Below are positions 38,165 to 48,414 of a DNA stretch of 64,000 bases, one piece after another. The DNA comes from JACCZX01 sp963729165 (lineage in GTDB: Bacteria; Pseudomonadota; Gammaproteobacteria; Burkholderiales; Burkholderiaceae_F). Numbering within the stretch: position 1 is the stretch's first letter; every line of letters begins with the position of its first letter. Below the pieces are notes generated by a model, which searched no databases, was not told where the DNA came from, and worked only from the letters and a program-made list of their open reading frames with translations. The position numbers and the translations under genes are program-made. The stretch lies in NCBI GenBank assembly GCA_963729165.1, contig CAVSMM010000007.1, forward strand, positions 248,001-312,000, in the 5' to 3' direction.

Positions 38165-38275
38165 TATAATGCGCGGCTGCTGATTTTGGCCGCGTCGTAA
38201 GGCGTATCTAGGACTGCAGCGGGCCTGGTAAGAATAAAAATGGGCTAAGAAATGGGCTTTACGGCCCATTTTTTA
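38165..38275 (+). ncRNA. Promoter-terminator module before rimP: candidate sRNA or rimP leader
   Basis: A perfect TATAAT at 38165-38170, with TTGTTG 18 bp upstream, predicts a transcript from about 38177. An intrinsic terminator ends it near 38275, 50 bases before rimP. No ORF lies inside. The RNA contains GCTGC...GCAGC pairing and two tandem copies of AAATGGGCT (38238-38246 and 38250-38258), either of which can form the 5' arm of the terminator. It may be a small RNA of about 100 nt, or a leader that attenuates the rimP-nusA-infB operon. Confidence 0.5.
38250..38275 (+). terminator. Intrinsic terminator upstream of rimP
   Basis: The stem AAATGGGC / GCCCATTT (38250-38257 with 38264-38271), loop TTTACG and a six-T run form a textbook rho-independent terminator. 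The upstream copy of the 5' arm could make an alternative 10-bp stem. Confidence 0.85.
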
Positions 38276-38324
38276 TTTCCGTGCCCGCATTTGTTGTGCT
38301 GAGCGCAGTGGTGTAGGGGTTCAG

Positions 38325-38945
38325 ATGGCTGAAGTGACCAACGATTTATATCGAACAGTGGAGCGCACCGTCGTCGGGATGGGCTATCGGCTGGTCGACG
38401 TCGAGCGGTTGGGTGCCGGGTTGTTGCGAGTCAGTCTGGATTCGGAAAATGGGGTCGGTTTGGAAGACTGCGAACGCGTGAGTCGTCAGCTGACGCACCT
38501 GTTTGCGGTGGAGCAGGTTGATTACCAGCGTCTCGAGATTTCGTCGCCGGGCCTAGACAGACGGTTAAGAGGGGCCGACGACTTCGCCCGCTTTGCCGGA
38601 AAAGAAATCAACCTCCAGCTGTATGCGCCGTCGGCGGCAGCCGGGGGGCGCAAGCGATTGCGTGGCCGTGTGCTGCAGGTACTGGGTGGTATGGGCGAGG
38701 AGCGGTTGCAGGTTGAGTTGATCGCAGATGAAACGCCAGCGAAGGGCCATCGCCGCGGCGCGGTTTTGAGAACAAGCGCACGAACGCGCGCACCGGCGGT
38801 TGGAATTATTGAGGTCGCCTTGAAAGACATCGACAAGGCGCGGTTGGTGCCGGAGCTGGATTTTCGGCCGGCACGGTTGAACGCATCGCGTGCGGACGCG
38901 ACGCAGATCGGTAATGCAGGCAGTTTGGGGAGCGAACAGAGATGA
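38325..38945 (+). CDS. rimP: Ribosome maturation factor RimP
   Basis: A 30S assembly factor. Recognisable parts are VERTVVGMGYRLVDVERLG, LRVSLDSENGVGLEDCERVS and YQRLEISSPGLDRRLRGADD near the N-terminus, with a second domain containing GIIEVALKDIDKARLVPELD. The 206 residues exceed the usual 150-170 because of an insert (ADETPAKGHRRGAVLRTSAR) and a longer C-terminus. The stop overlaps the nusA ATG by four bases. It is the first gene of the rimP-nusA-infB-rbfA-truB operon. Confidence 0.93.
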   Translation: MAEVTNDLYRTVERTVVGMGYRLVDVERLGAGLLRVSLDSENGVGLEDCERVSRQLTHLFAVEQVDYQRLEISSPGLDRRLRGADDFARFAGKEINLQLYAPSAAAGGRKRLRGRVLQVLGGMGEERLQVELIADETPAKGHRRGAVLRTSARTRAPAVGIIEVALKDIDKARLVPELDFRPARLNASRADATQIGNAGSLGSEQR

Positions 38946-40474
38946 GCCGCGAGATTTTGTTGTTGGTCGACGCGCTGGCGCGCGAAAAGAATGTGCCGAA
39001 AGACATCGTGTTCGGCGCGCTGGAGCTCGCGCTGGCAACGGCGACCAAGAAGCTGTATGCCGAGGAAGACGTCGATATCCGCGTGGCAGTCGATCGCGAA
39101 ACAGGCGAGTACGACGCGTTTCGCCGCTGGCTGGTCGTTCCCGACGAGGCAGGCCTGCAGGAGCCAGGCCATCACATCATCCTGTCCGACGCACGCGAGC
39201 AGATCGCCGACATCGAGCTGGAAGAGCACATCGAAGAGCAATTGCCGCGGCAGGATCTGGGTCGCAGGTTTGCGCAGGACACCAAGCAGGTCATCCTGCA
39301 AAAGATTCGCGACGCCGAGCGCGAGCAGACGCTGAACGACTTTCTCGCGCGCGGTGATTTGATTGTCAGCGGTGCGATCAAGCGCATGGACAAGGGCGAC
39401 GCGATCATTGAAGTCGGCAAGGTCGAGGCACGGCTGCCACGCAGCGACATGATCCCGAAGGAGAATCTGCGAATCGGCGATCGCATGCGTGCGTACGTGC
39501 AGAAGATCGATCGGACCGCGCGTGGACCGCAGGTGATCTTGTCCCGCACATCGCCCGAGTTCCTGATGAAGCTGTTCGAATTCGAAGTTCCGGAGATCGA
39601 GCAGGGCCTGCTGGTGATCAAATCGGCGGCGCGTGATCCTGGTGTGCGGGCGAAGATTGCTGTGTGGACCAACGACCGGCGTATTGATCCGATCGGCACC
39701 TGCGTCGGCATGCGCGGTTCACGCGTGCAGGCGGTGACTAACGAGCTCGCAGGTGAGCGCGTCGATATCGTGTTGTGGTCCGACGATCCCGCGCAGTTTG
39801 TGATCGGTGCGCTCGCGCCGGCCAATGTCTCGTCGATTTTGGTCGATGAGGACAAGCATGCAATGGACGTGGTGGTCGACGAAGACAATCTGGCGATCGC
39901 GATCGGCCGCAGCGGTCAGAACGTTCGGCTCGCTTCGGAGCTGACGGGCTGGCAGATCAACATCATGACGGCCGAGGAATCGTCGACGAAGCAGGAAGGC
40001 GAACAGTCGTCGGTACGCGCGACTTTCGTCGAGAAGCTCGACGTCGACGAAGAGATCGCCAACATTCTGATCGGCGAGGGTTTCGGCAGCCTCGAAGAGA
40101 TCGCCTACGTTCCAGTCAACGAACTGCTCGAAATCGATGCCTTTGACGAAGAAACTGTTGAAGAACTTCGCACGCGCGCGCGCAACGCGTTGCTGACCGA
40201 GGCGATCAAGCGTGAGGAAGGCGTCGAGCAGGCCGAAAAGGATCTGCTCGAGCTCGACGGCATGGACACTGCACTATCGACGAAGCTGGCGGAGAACTCG
40301 ATTCGCACGCGCGACGATCTGGCCGAACTTGCAGTCGACGAGTTGACCGAGATGACCGGCATCGACGATGAGCGCGCGAAAACGCTGATCATGGCGGCGC
40401 GCGCGCATTGGTTTGCCGATGAGCAGGTGCAGGAGCAAGCGCACGAGCCGGTGCAGGAAGTCGCTGGAAGGTAA
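38942..40474 (+). CDS. nusA: Transcription termination/antitermination factor NusA
   Basis: RNA-polymerase-binding factor for pausing, termination and antitermination. The 510 residues include the N-terminal domain (MSREILLLVDALAREKNVPK), an S1 domain around GAIKRMDKGDAIIEVG, KH domains (GTCVGMRGSRVQAVTNEL, AIAIGRSGQNVRLASELTG) and two acidic C-terminal repeats (EEIANILIGEGFGSLEEIAY and a second copy near the end). This is the full proteobacterial layout and it is uninterrupted. It overlaps rimP and is followed 11 bases later by infB. Confidence 0.97.
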   Translation: MSREILLLVDALAREKNVPKDIVFGALELALATATKKLYAEEDVDIRVAVDRETGEYDAFRRWLVVPDEAGLQEPGHHIILSDAREQIADIELEEHIEEQLPRQDLGRRFAQDTKQVILQKIRDAEREQTLNDFLARGDLIVSGAIKRMDKGDAIIEVGKVEARLPRSDMIPKENLRIGDRMRAYVQKIDRTARGPQVILSRTSPEFLMKLFEFEVPEIEQGLLVIKSAARDPGVRAKIAVWTNDRRIDPIGTCVGMRGSRVQAVTNELAGERVDIVLWSDDPAQFVIGALAPANVSSILVDEDKHAMDVVVDEDNLAIAIGRSGQNVRLASELTGWQINIMTAEESSTKQEGEQSSVRATFVEKLDVDEEIANILIGEGFGSLEEIAYVPVNELLEIDAFDEETVEELRTRARNALLTEAIKREEGVEQAEKDLLELDGMDTALSTKLAENSIRTRDDLAELAVDELTEMTGIDDERAKTLIMAARAHWFADEQVQEQAHEPVQEVAGR

Positions 40475-40485
40475 GGATAAGAGTT

Positions 40486-43231
40486 ATGGCGAGTACTACC
40501 GTGTCCCAGTTTGCGACGGAGCTTCGAGTTCCGCCGCAGTTGCTGCTCGAGCAATTGAGCGCGGCCGGAGTATTGAAGAAGGCGGAGTCCGACGCGCTAA
40601 GCGAGGACGACAAGTCGCGCCTGCTCGAATCGTTGCGCAAGGCACACGGCGGCGGAGGCGAGAAGAAAAAGATCACGCTGACGCGCAAGCAGACCACCGA
40701 GATCAAGCAGGCCGATGCATCGGGCAAGGCGCGCACGATTCAAGTCGAAGTGCGCAAGAAGCGCGTCTTCGTCAAGCGTGACGGAGCGGCAGCCGACGCG
40801 GCGGTTGAAGCGGCGCCGGAAGCCGCACCCGCTGCGCCGGTAATCGATGAAGCGGAACTGGCGAAGCGCGAGGAAGAAGCTCGCCGTCAGGCGGAGCTGA
40901 TCACGCGCCAGACAGCGGCGGCGCGCGAGAAAGCCGATCGTGCGCAGCGCGACCTGAACGATGCGCAGCAGAAAGAACAAAAAGATCTAAAGGCGGTGCA
41001 GGCACGCCAGACCGAGGCAACCGAAGAGTTGGTGAAGGCCGAGCGCGCTCAAAAGGAAGCGGAGCTGGTCGCAAAGCAGGCGGCCGACGCGCAACAGCGC
41101 GCCAAGCGCGTGGTTGAGGACGAAGTTGCGGCGATCAAGTCGATGATGGCGGCGCCGAAGAAAGTTGCGAAGCCGCCCGAAGCGGCGCCGGTCGGTACGT
41201 TGCACAAACCCGCAGCGAAGACCGAGACGAAGCCAGGCGCGAAGAAGGACGACAAGAAGCCGGGCGTCAAGGAAATCAAGTCCGGCAAGCTCGCGTCGAG
41301 CTGGTCGGAAGAGCAACAGAAAAAGCGTCTGCTGAAGACGCGTGGCGATACGTCGGGCGGTGCGGGTGGGTGGCGCGGTCCGCGCGGTAATCGCAAGCAG
41401 GATCGGCACGAGGAATCCAATGGTGCTGCAGCAACGCCGATGCCGGTCGAGGCCGTCGTGCGCGACGTTGCGGTGCCGGAAACGATTACGGTCGCCGAAC
41501 TCGCGCACAAGATGTCGGTGAAGGCCTCCGAGGTCATCAAGACCTTGATGAAGCTCGGCCAGATGGTGACGATCAATCAGGTGCTCGATCAGGACACCGC
41601 GATCATCGTCGTCGGTGAGATGGGCCATACCGCGCACGCGGCGAAGCTTGACGATCCGGAAGCATTGCTTGCCGAGTCTGAATCGGTCGTCGTACCGAGC
41701 GAAGCGCCACTCGAGCCGCGCCCGCCGGTTGTCACGATCATGGGCCACGTCGATCATGGCAAGACATCGCTGCTCGACTACATCCGTCGCACCAAGGTCG
41801 CCGCGGGTGAGGCGGGTGGCATCACGCAGCACATCGGCGCGTATCACGTGGAGACGCCGCGCGGCATCATCACGTTCCTCGATACGCCGGGCCACGAAGC
41901 GTTTACTGCGATGCGGGCTCGCGGTGCGAAGGCGACCGACATCGTGATCCTGGTCGTCGCTGCTGACGACGGTGTGATGCCGCAGACCAAGGAAGCGATC
42001 GCGCATGCAAAGGCAGCCAATGTTCCGTTGGTCGTCGCGCTGAACAAGATCGACAAGCCCGAAGCGAATCCCGATCGGGTCAAGCAGGAGCTCGTGACGA
42101 ACGAGGTCGTGCCCGAGGAGTACGGCGGCGAATCGCCGTTCATTCCGGTGTCGGCAAAGACCGGCGAAGGCATCGATACGTTGCTTGAGAACGTGTTGCT
42201 GCAGGCCGAAGTGCTCGAACTAAAGGCAGTCAAGAACGGTCCTGCAAAAGGACTGGTCATCGAATCGCAGCTCGACAAAGGCCGCGGTCCGGTCGCCACC
42301 GTACTGGTGCAAAGCGGAACACTGAAGCGTGGCGACGTCGTGCTGGCAGGCTCGGCATTTGGTCGCGTGCGCGCGATGCTCGACGAAACCGGCAAGCCGG
42401 TGACCGAGGCGGGCCCGTCGATTCCGGTGGAGATTCAGGGCCTGTCGGACGTACCGGGCGCCGGCGACGAACTGATCGTGCTGGGCGACGAGCGCAAGGC
42501 GCGCGAGATCGCGCTGTATCGCCAGGGCAAGTTCCGCGATACCAAGCTGGCCAAGCAGCAGGCCGCGAAACTTGAAGGCATGTTCGAGGCCGGCGCCGAA
42601 GGTGCTGTGGCGGTTCGCGTGTTGCCGCTGATCATCAAGGCCGACGTTCAGGGCTCGCAGGAAGCGCTCAACCAGGCGCTGGTCAAACTCTCGACCGATG
42701 AAGTGAAAGTGCAAGTCGTGCACGGCGCAGGTCGGCGGCATTACCGAAAGCGATGTGAATCTCGCGATCGCATCGAAGGCGGTCATCATCGGCTTTAACG
42801 TGCGCGCCGATCAGTCGGCGCGCAAGTTGGCGGAGAGCAACGGCATCGACGTTCGCTACTACAACATCATCTACGAGGCGGTCGATGAGGTTAGGAATGC
42901 GCTGTCGGGCCTGCTCGCGCCGGAGCATCGCGAGAACGTGCTCGGACTGGTCGAGATTCGCCAGATCTTCCGCGTACCGAAGGTCGGCGCGGTCGCGGGC
43001 TGCATGGTGCTCGACGGCCTGGTACGCAGAACGGCACAAGCGCGACTGCTGCGCGACAACGTCGTGATCTGGACCGGCGAGCTCGATTCGCTGAAGCGCT
43101 TCAAGGACGACGTGCGCGAAGTCAAGGCAGGCTTCGAGTGCGGCTTGAGTCTGAAGGGCTACGACGACATCAAAGAGCGCGATCAGCTCGAGATATTCGA
43201 GATGCAGGAAGTGGCGCGAACGCTTTCTTAG
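40486..43231 (+). CDS. infB: Translation initiation factor IF-2, one frameshift
   Basis: A GTPase that places fMet-tRNA on the 30S subunit. The N-terminus (TVSQFATELRVPPQLLLEQL) and Lys/Ala/Glu-rich coiled region lead to the G domain: IMGHVDHGKTSLLDYIRR, FLDTPGHEAFTAMRARG and NKIDKPEANPDR. The C-terminal domains follow. At about 42733 the frame steps from 1 to 2 (HGAG, then GGITESDVNLAIASKAVI), with intact homology on both sides to EMQEVARTLS at the end. IF-2 is essential, so this break must be a sequence error, and it calibrates how to read the other breaks here. Confidence 0.97.
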
Positions 43232-43250
43232 CGAGCGTGAGCGTGATCGA

Positions 43251-43614
43251 ATGAAACCAGCAACCAAACCCGGCCGTGGGCTGCGCATCGCCGATCAGAT
43301 TCAGCGCGATGTGGCGGAGATGATTCAGCGCGAGGTCTCCGTCGAGCGCGCCGGGTTGGTAACGCTGACGGGCGTTGAAGTCTCAGCCGACTACGCGCAT
43401 GCGAAGGTTTACTTCACGACGATCGGTGCGCCGGTGGAAGCCGCGCAACAGCGTGTTGAACGACAAGGCGGGCTATTTTCATTCGCTGCTGTTCAAGCGT
43501 CTGACGATTCACACGATTCCGCGGCTGACGTTCGTGCACGACGAGTCGGTCTCGCGCGGCATCGAGATCGACCGCTTGATCGAGCAGGCGAACAGGAATT
43601 CGATCGGTATGTAG
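43251..43614 (+). CDS. rbfA: Ribosome-binding factor A, one frameshift
   Basis: A small KH-fold factor for 16S rRNA 5'-end maturation, about 120 residues. It opens RGLRIADQIQRDVAEMIQRE, then GVEVSADYAHAKVYFT. Near 43455 the frame steps +1 and continues NDKAGYFHSLLFKRL, IPRLTFVHDESVSRGIEIDR and ends NRNSIGM. It lies between infB and truB in the normal operon order. Confidence 0.93.
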
Positions 43615-43628
43615 AGCGCGCAGAGTGA

Positions 43629-44559
43629 GTGTCGGGCCGCCAAGCTCCGTCCCCGGCGGGCGCGCACGCGGGGACGAATCGAGTAAACGGCGTGCTGCTG
43701 CTCGACAAGCCGGGCGGCATGACCTCGAACGCCGCGCTGCAGACCGCGCGGCGGCTGTTGAACGCGGCGAAGGCGGGACATACCGGCACGCTCGATCCGA
43801 TGGCGACCGGCTTGCTGCCATTGACGTTCGGTGAAGCGACCAAGTTTTCCGCCGATCTGCTGAACGCGGACAAGTCGTATCGAGCGACGATCAAGCTCGG
43901 CGTGACGACGACTACCGGCGACGGCGATGGAACAGTGGTCGCAACACGTGAAGTCGACGTGTCGGACGAGAAGCTGCAAATGACGCTGTCACGCTTCGTC
44001 GGCACCATTGAGCAGGTGCCGCCGATGCACTCGGCGCTGAAGCACGATGGACAGCCGCTGTACAAGCTGGCGCGCGCCGGAAACGAAGTCGAGCGGGCGC
44101 CGCGGCAGATTTCGGTGCATCGATTGGCGTTGCTCGAGCGTCGCGAAGATGAGGTGGTGGTCGATGTCGATTGCAGCAAGGGGACGTATGTGCGAGTGCT
44201 GGCAGAAGACATTGGACGCGCGCTTGGCTGCGGCGCGCATTTGAGTGCGTTGCGTCGAACGCGCGCGGGTCGGCTGAGCGTCGAGGATGCAGTGACGCTT
44301 GCTGCGCTCGAAAGCTTGGCGCCGGAGTTGCGGCTCGCGAAGCTGCTGCCGGAGGACGAGCTGCTGGCGTCGTTGGCGATCCGTACTGCTCGACGACGCT
44401 CACGCCGCGCGATTTCGGCAAGGGCAGCGTCTGGCGCTCGACGCCGAGCCGCGCGGGAGCCGGGTGCGCGTCTACGGCGGCGAGAATGAATTGCTCGGCA
44501 CGGCGACCATCAGCGAGTGGGGTGTCGTCGAGCCGGAACGGTTAGTTACGAATAACTGA
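43629..44559 (+). CDS. truB: tRNA pseudouridine(55) synthase TruB, one frameshift
   Basis: Makes psi55 in the T-loop of tRNA. The family motif with catalytic Asp is AGHTGTLDPMATGLLPL; other conserved parts are VNGVLLLDKPGGMTSNAALQ, PPMHSALKHDGQPLYKLARA and CSKGTYVRVLAEDIGRALGC. Near 44385 one extra base shifts the frame, and the C-terminal PUA-like end (QGQRLALDAEPRGSRVRVY) continues to 44559. GTG 43629 is the likely start, 14 bases after rbfA. Confidence 0.93.
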
Positions 44560-44587
44560 GCAGAACTGAAAAGAACGAGAGCCTCTG

Positions 44588-46421
44588 ATGAAACGCCCCA
44601 TTCGCAACGTCGCGATCATCGCGCACGTTGATCACGGCAAGACCACGCTGGTCGACAAGCTGCTGCAGCAGTCGGGCACGTTTCGCGAGAATCAGCAGCT
44701 GACCGAGCGCGTGATGGACAGCAACGACCTCGAACGCGAGCGTGGCATCACGATCCTTGCAAAGAACTGCGCGGTCGATTACGAAGGCACGCACATCAAC
44801 ATCGTCGACACGCCGGGCCATGCGGATTTCGGCGGCGAAGTCGAGCGCGTGCTGTCGATGGTCGACGGCGTGCTGCTGTTGGTCGACGCGGTCGAAGGCC
44901 CGATGCCGCAGACGCGGTTCGTCACGCGCAAGGCGCTGGCGCAGGGGCTGAAGCCGATCGTCGTCGTCAATAAGATCGACCGGCCGGGTGCGCGGCCCGA
45001 TTGGGTCGTCAATCACACGTTCGATCTGTTCGACAAACTCGGTGCTGCCGAGGAGCAGCTTGGATTTTCCCGTCATTTACGCGTCGGCGCTGCATGGCTA
45101 CGCAGGAACGTCGCCCGACGTGCGCGAGGGCAACCTGAAGCCGCTGTTCGACGCCATTCTGGCGCACGTGCGCGTGCGCGACGACGATCCCGACAAGCCG
45201 CTGCAGCTGCAGATCTGTTCGCTCGACTATTCCAGTTACGTAGGCAAGATCGGCATCGGCCGCATCAGCCGCGGACGACTGCGTGCCGGCGAGGAAGTGC
45301 TCGTGATGCACGGCCCCGAGGGTGCACAGAACGCGCCGACCACGAAAGGCCGCATCAACCAGGTGCTGACGTTCAAGGGGCTCGAGCGCCAGGTGGTCGA
45401 CGAAGCCATCGCCGGCGACATCGTGCTGGTCAACGGCATCGACGACATCGGCATCGGCTGCACATTGACGCCGGTCGATTTTCCGGACGCGTTGCCTCTG
45501 CTGAGGGTCGACGAGCCGACGTTGATGATGAACTTTCAGGTCAATACATCTCCGCTCGCGGGCCGCGAGGGCAAGTATGTGACCAGCCGCCAGTTGCGCG
45601 AGCGGCTGCAGCGTGAACTGAAGTCAAACGTTGCGATGCGGATGCGCGAAACCGATGACGAACAGATATTCGAAGTCGCCGGCCGCGGCGAACTGCATCT
45701 GACGATCCTGCTCGAGAACATGCGGCGTGAAGGCTACGAGATGGCGGTGGGACGGCCGCGTGTGTTGTTCAAGGAAGTCAATGGCGGCCGGCTCGAGCCG
45801 TTCGAAATGCTGAGCGTCGATGTCGAAGAGCAGAACCAGGGCGCGATCATGGAAGAGCTCGGCCGCCGCAAGGGCGATCTGCAGGATATGCAGCCCGACG
45901 GAAGAGGGCGGGTGCGGCTCGAGTATCGAATTCCGGCGCGGGGGCTGATCGGGTTTCAGGGCGAATTCATGACGCTGACGCGCGGCACGGGTTTGATGAG
46001 CCACGTGTTCGACGACTACGGTCCGGTGCGCACGGGAGAAGTCGGCGAGCGCCGCAACGGTGTGTTGATCAGTCAGGACGAAGGCGAAGCGGTCGCGTAC
46101 GCATTGTGGAAATTGCAGGAGCGCGGGCGCATGTTCGTCAGCCCCGGTGACAAGCTGTATGAAGGCATGATCATCGGGATCAACTCGCGCGAAAACGATC
46201 TGGTCGTCAATCCCGTGCGCGAAAAGAAGCTGACCAACGTGCGCGCGTCGGGCAAGGACGAGCACATCGATCTGGTGACGCCGATTGCGTTGACGCTCGA
46301 ATCTGCGGTCGAGTTCATTGCCGATGACGAGCTGGTCGAAATCACACCGCAGAGCATCCGGCTTCGCAAAAGGCACTTGAAGGAACACGAGCGCAAGCGC
46401 GCTCAGCGAGAGGCCGCGTAG
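44588..46421 (+). CDS. typA: Ribosome-associated GTPase TypA/BipA, one frameshift
   Basis: An EF-G-like GTPase for ribosome assembly and stress adaptation. G motifs are IIAHVDHGKTTLVDKL, the switch II DTPGHADFGGEVERVL and NKIDRPGARP. After a +1 step near 45061 (one extra T in CAGCTTGGATTTTCCC) it continues FPVIYASALHGYAG, then the C-terminal domains with GRGELHLTILLENMRREGYE and VKKLTNVRASGKDE-like sequence, and a basic tail. Total length of about 611 residues is usual. Confidence 0.95.
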
Positions 46422-46470
46422 CGGCATCATCGCTGCGCGTCATGCCGCTAAAGGACGGCAGTATCGACGA

Positions 46471-46504
46471 CTCCCTCCCTAACCCTCCCTCCGCGAGGGA
46501 GGGG
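46471..46504 (+). repeat. CT/GA-rich palindromic intergenic element
   Basis: A perfect 9-bp stem CCCTCCCTC / GAGGGAGGG (46483-46491 with 46495-46503) with a CGC loop is preceded by another CTCCCTCCCT copy at 46471. There is no T-run, so it is not an intrinsic terminator. It resembles the REP-like CTCCCTCCC palindromes scattered in many proteobacterial genomes; copy number cannot be judged from one window. Confidence 0.5.
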
Positions 46505-46512
46505 ATTAACCC

Positions 46513-47440
46513 GTGACAAGTTTGCCGAATTCAGCGCATCGCCGCGCGGTCATCCTGATGATCATCGCGCCGGCGTTGTGGAGCACCGCCGGCGTCGTGA
46601 CACGTCATCTGTCGCCGGAGCTGCAAGCGGCCGGGCGCTTCGAGATTACGTTTTGGCGCAGCTTGTTCGCCGCAGTTTTTGTCGGCGGCTATCTGCTGCT
46701 GCAGCATGACTTTATCGGCGCGCTGCGGCGTGCCGGCGTGGCCGGAGTGATGTCGGGTTGCATGTGGGCGACCATGTTCGTCTCGTTCATGCTGGCGTTG
46801 ACGCTGACGTCGACGGCCAACACGCTGATCATGCTGGCGGTGGCGCCGCTGGTTACCGCACTGCTCGCGCGTGCTGTACTGCGAACCCCAATATCGCCGC
46901 GTACGTGGATCGCGATATTCATCGCAATGGCAGGGATTGCCGCGATGTTTGCGGGCAGCTTGCGCATCGAATCCAGCGCAAGCGTCCTTGGAATGCTGAT
47001 CGCGCTTGGCGCGCCGATCGCGTCGGCGATCAACGTCGTGATTCTTGAAGAAGCGCGGGAACGCGGTGGACCTGGTGCCTGCCGTATTTCTCGGTGGTGT
47101 GATTTCCGCGCTGGCAATGCTGCCGTTTGCGCTGCCGTTTATTGCGCAACCGCGCGATGTTCTGTTGCTTGCTTTGCTCGGGTTTTTTCAGCTCGGACTT
47201 CCTTGCACGCTGCTCGTAATCGCAGCCCGGCACTTATCGGCGACCGAAGTGGCGTTGTTGGCACTTCTCGAAGTTGTTCTCGGACCGCTACTTGCGTGGG
47301 CCGGTGCGGGCGAAGTGATTACGCGTCATACACTGATCGGCGGCGCGCTGGTCGTCAGTGCGCTCGTCTTGAACGAGCTGGTTGCGCAACGGCCTTCTGG
47401 AAGAGAGGCGGCCAAGCCGCCTCCTCTGCGGTGCCCTTAG
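46513..47440 (+). CDS. EamA/DMT family permease, one frameshift
   Basis: A ten-helix exporter-type protein. The first EamA repeat has MIIAPALWSTAGVVTRHLSP, FWRSLFAAVFVGGYLLLQ and NTLIMLAVAPLVTALLARAV. At about 47050 a +1 step joins VVILEEARERG to DLVPAVFLGGVISALAMLPF and the second repeat, ending VSALVLNELVAQRPS. GTG 46513 is used as the start. The last four bases overlap a convergent lipoprotein gene. The substrate is unknown. Confidence 0.86.
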
Positions 47441-47721
47441 CCGCGAACGGTGTTCGCCGGCAGCGGTGCAGCCCAGCGAGCCTCGCCCGTCGAGGCTGAG
47501 CTACAAGTCGCACTGAAGCCGCGACCCAATTTGTCTTCCAGCCTCAGCCGAACGTTTTGGCCGCCGCCCGCCGCGTCGACCCCGTCGACTCGAACGACAC
47601 GAAGGCCTTCGTTACGGGCGAAATTGACGCACTGCTGCTCAGCAGACGAGCTGCCTGCCGTCATCTGAGCACAACTGGCCAGCACTGCGACCGCGACAAA
47701 CGCAATTGGGTAGTTTCTCAT
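47437..47721 (-). CDS. Small hypothetical lipoprotein
   Basis: A 94-residue protein with the lipobox VLASCAQ (Cys about residue 17). Its mature domain has an internal Cys pair (QQCVNFARNEG and FSATCSSAS) separated by LRVVRVDGVDAAGGGQNVRL. It is probably outer-membrane anchored. I do not recognise the family. ATG 47721 gives a proper signal sequence. It overlaps the end of the convergent permease gene by four bases. Confidence 0.7.
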   Translation of the reverse strand: MRNYPIAFVAVAVLASCAQMTAGSSSAEQQCVNFARNEGLRVVRVDGVDAAGGGQNVRLRLEDKLGRGFSATCSSASTGEARWAAPLPANTVRG

Positions 47722-47900
47722 TATGTTCTCCGTGGTGAAGCGGCGACTCTAGGAGGCGCGCGGGCCAGTGCGCCCAGAGGCATGCGACGAATTGCAGATC
47801 GCTGGGTACGAAATGCTTTGAGTCCGGAATGACCATGCAAGGGCGATCGGGAACGCCGGATGCTCACGCGGCCGTTACGTGCGTCTTCATGGAGGTCGAC

Positions 47901-48401
47901 ATGCCGGAGAAAGCAACTTTGGAACGAGCGAAGAAAGACAAACGCGAAGGGAAGGCTGCGAGCACGCAGGCGGGTGAGTTTGTGCGCGAAGAGATCGAGC
48001 ACATTCGTGAAGGCAAACACGGAGCGAGATCTGCCAAGCAGGCAATCGCTATCGGCCTGTCAAAGGCGCGGAGGGCGGGCGTCGATTTACCGCCGCCCGC
48101 GAAAGGGTCAACGTCCGAACGAACACGACGCAGTGCAGCCAGCGCCTACAAGGCGGGGCAAGCGCACGACGACAAGGTTTCACCCGCAAGATCGCGAGCC
48201 GCGCGGCGCGCCCTCGAGCACGAAGGTCAAGCCGCGGCCTCGAAGACAGCGCTCTCGCGGCACGCTCACGCGGCGGCAGCTGAGAGGACAGCGTCCGAGC
48301 GATCGGCCGCCGCTCGTAAAGCGGTGAAGACGAAGGGTGCTGCGAAGCGGTCTGCGGCTGCGCGCAAAGCCGCTCGCACGCGCGCCCGTAACGGCGGCTA
48401 A
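47901..48401 (+). CDS. DUF6496-like N-terminus with histone-H1-like Lys/Ala/Arg tail
   Basis: ATG 47901 with GGAGG 5 bases upstream gives 166 residues, preferred to an in-frame ATG at 47829. The first 60 residues contain EFVREEIEHIREGKHGARSA and KQAIAIGLSKARRAGVDLPP, a conserved pattern in small basic bacterial proteins. The rest is a low-complexity Ala/Arg/Lys/Ser tail (AKRSAAARKAARTRARNGG) like histone-H1-type DNA-binding tails. Nucleic-acid binding is likely by composition; the role is unknown. It lies 13 bases ahead of a small zinc-binding gene. Confidence 0.72.
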   Translation: MPEKATLERAKKDKREGKAASTQAGEFVREEIEHIREGKHGARSAKQAIAIGLSKARRAGVDLPPPAKGSTSERTRRSAASAYKAGQAHDDKVSPARSRAARRALEHEGQAAASKTALSRHAHAAAAERTASERSAAARKAVKTKGAAKRSAAARKAARTRARNGG

Positions 48402-48414
48402 GCGGGAGAATGCA

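Noticed and set aside
40987..42006. Long minus-strand ORF opposite infB
   Set aside because: It is the high-GC shadow of the IF-2 coding frame; its translation is Arg/Leu/Asp low-quality sequence with no domain.
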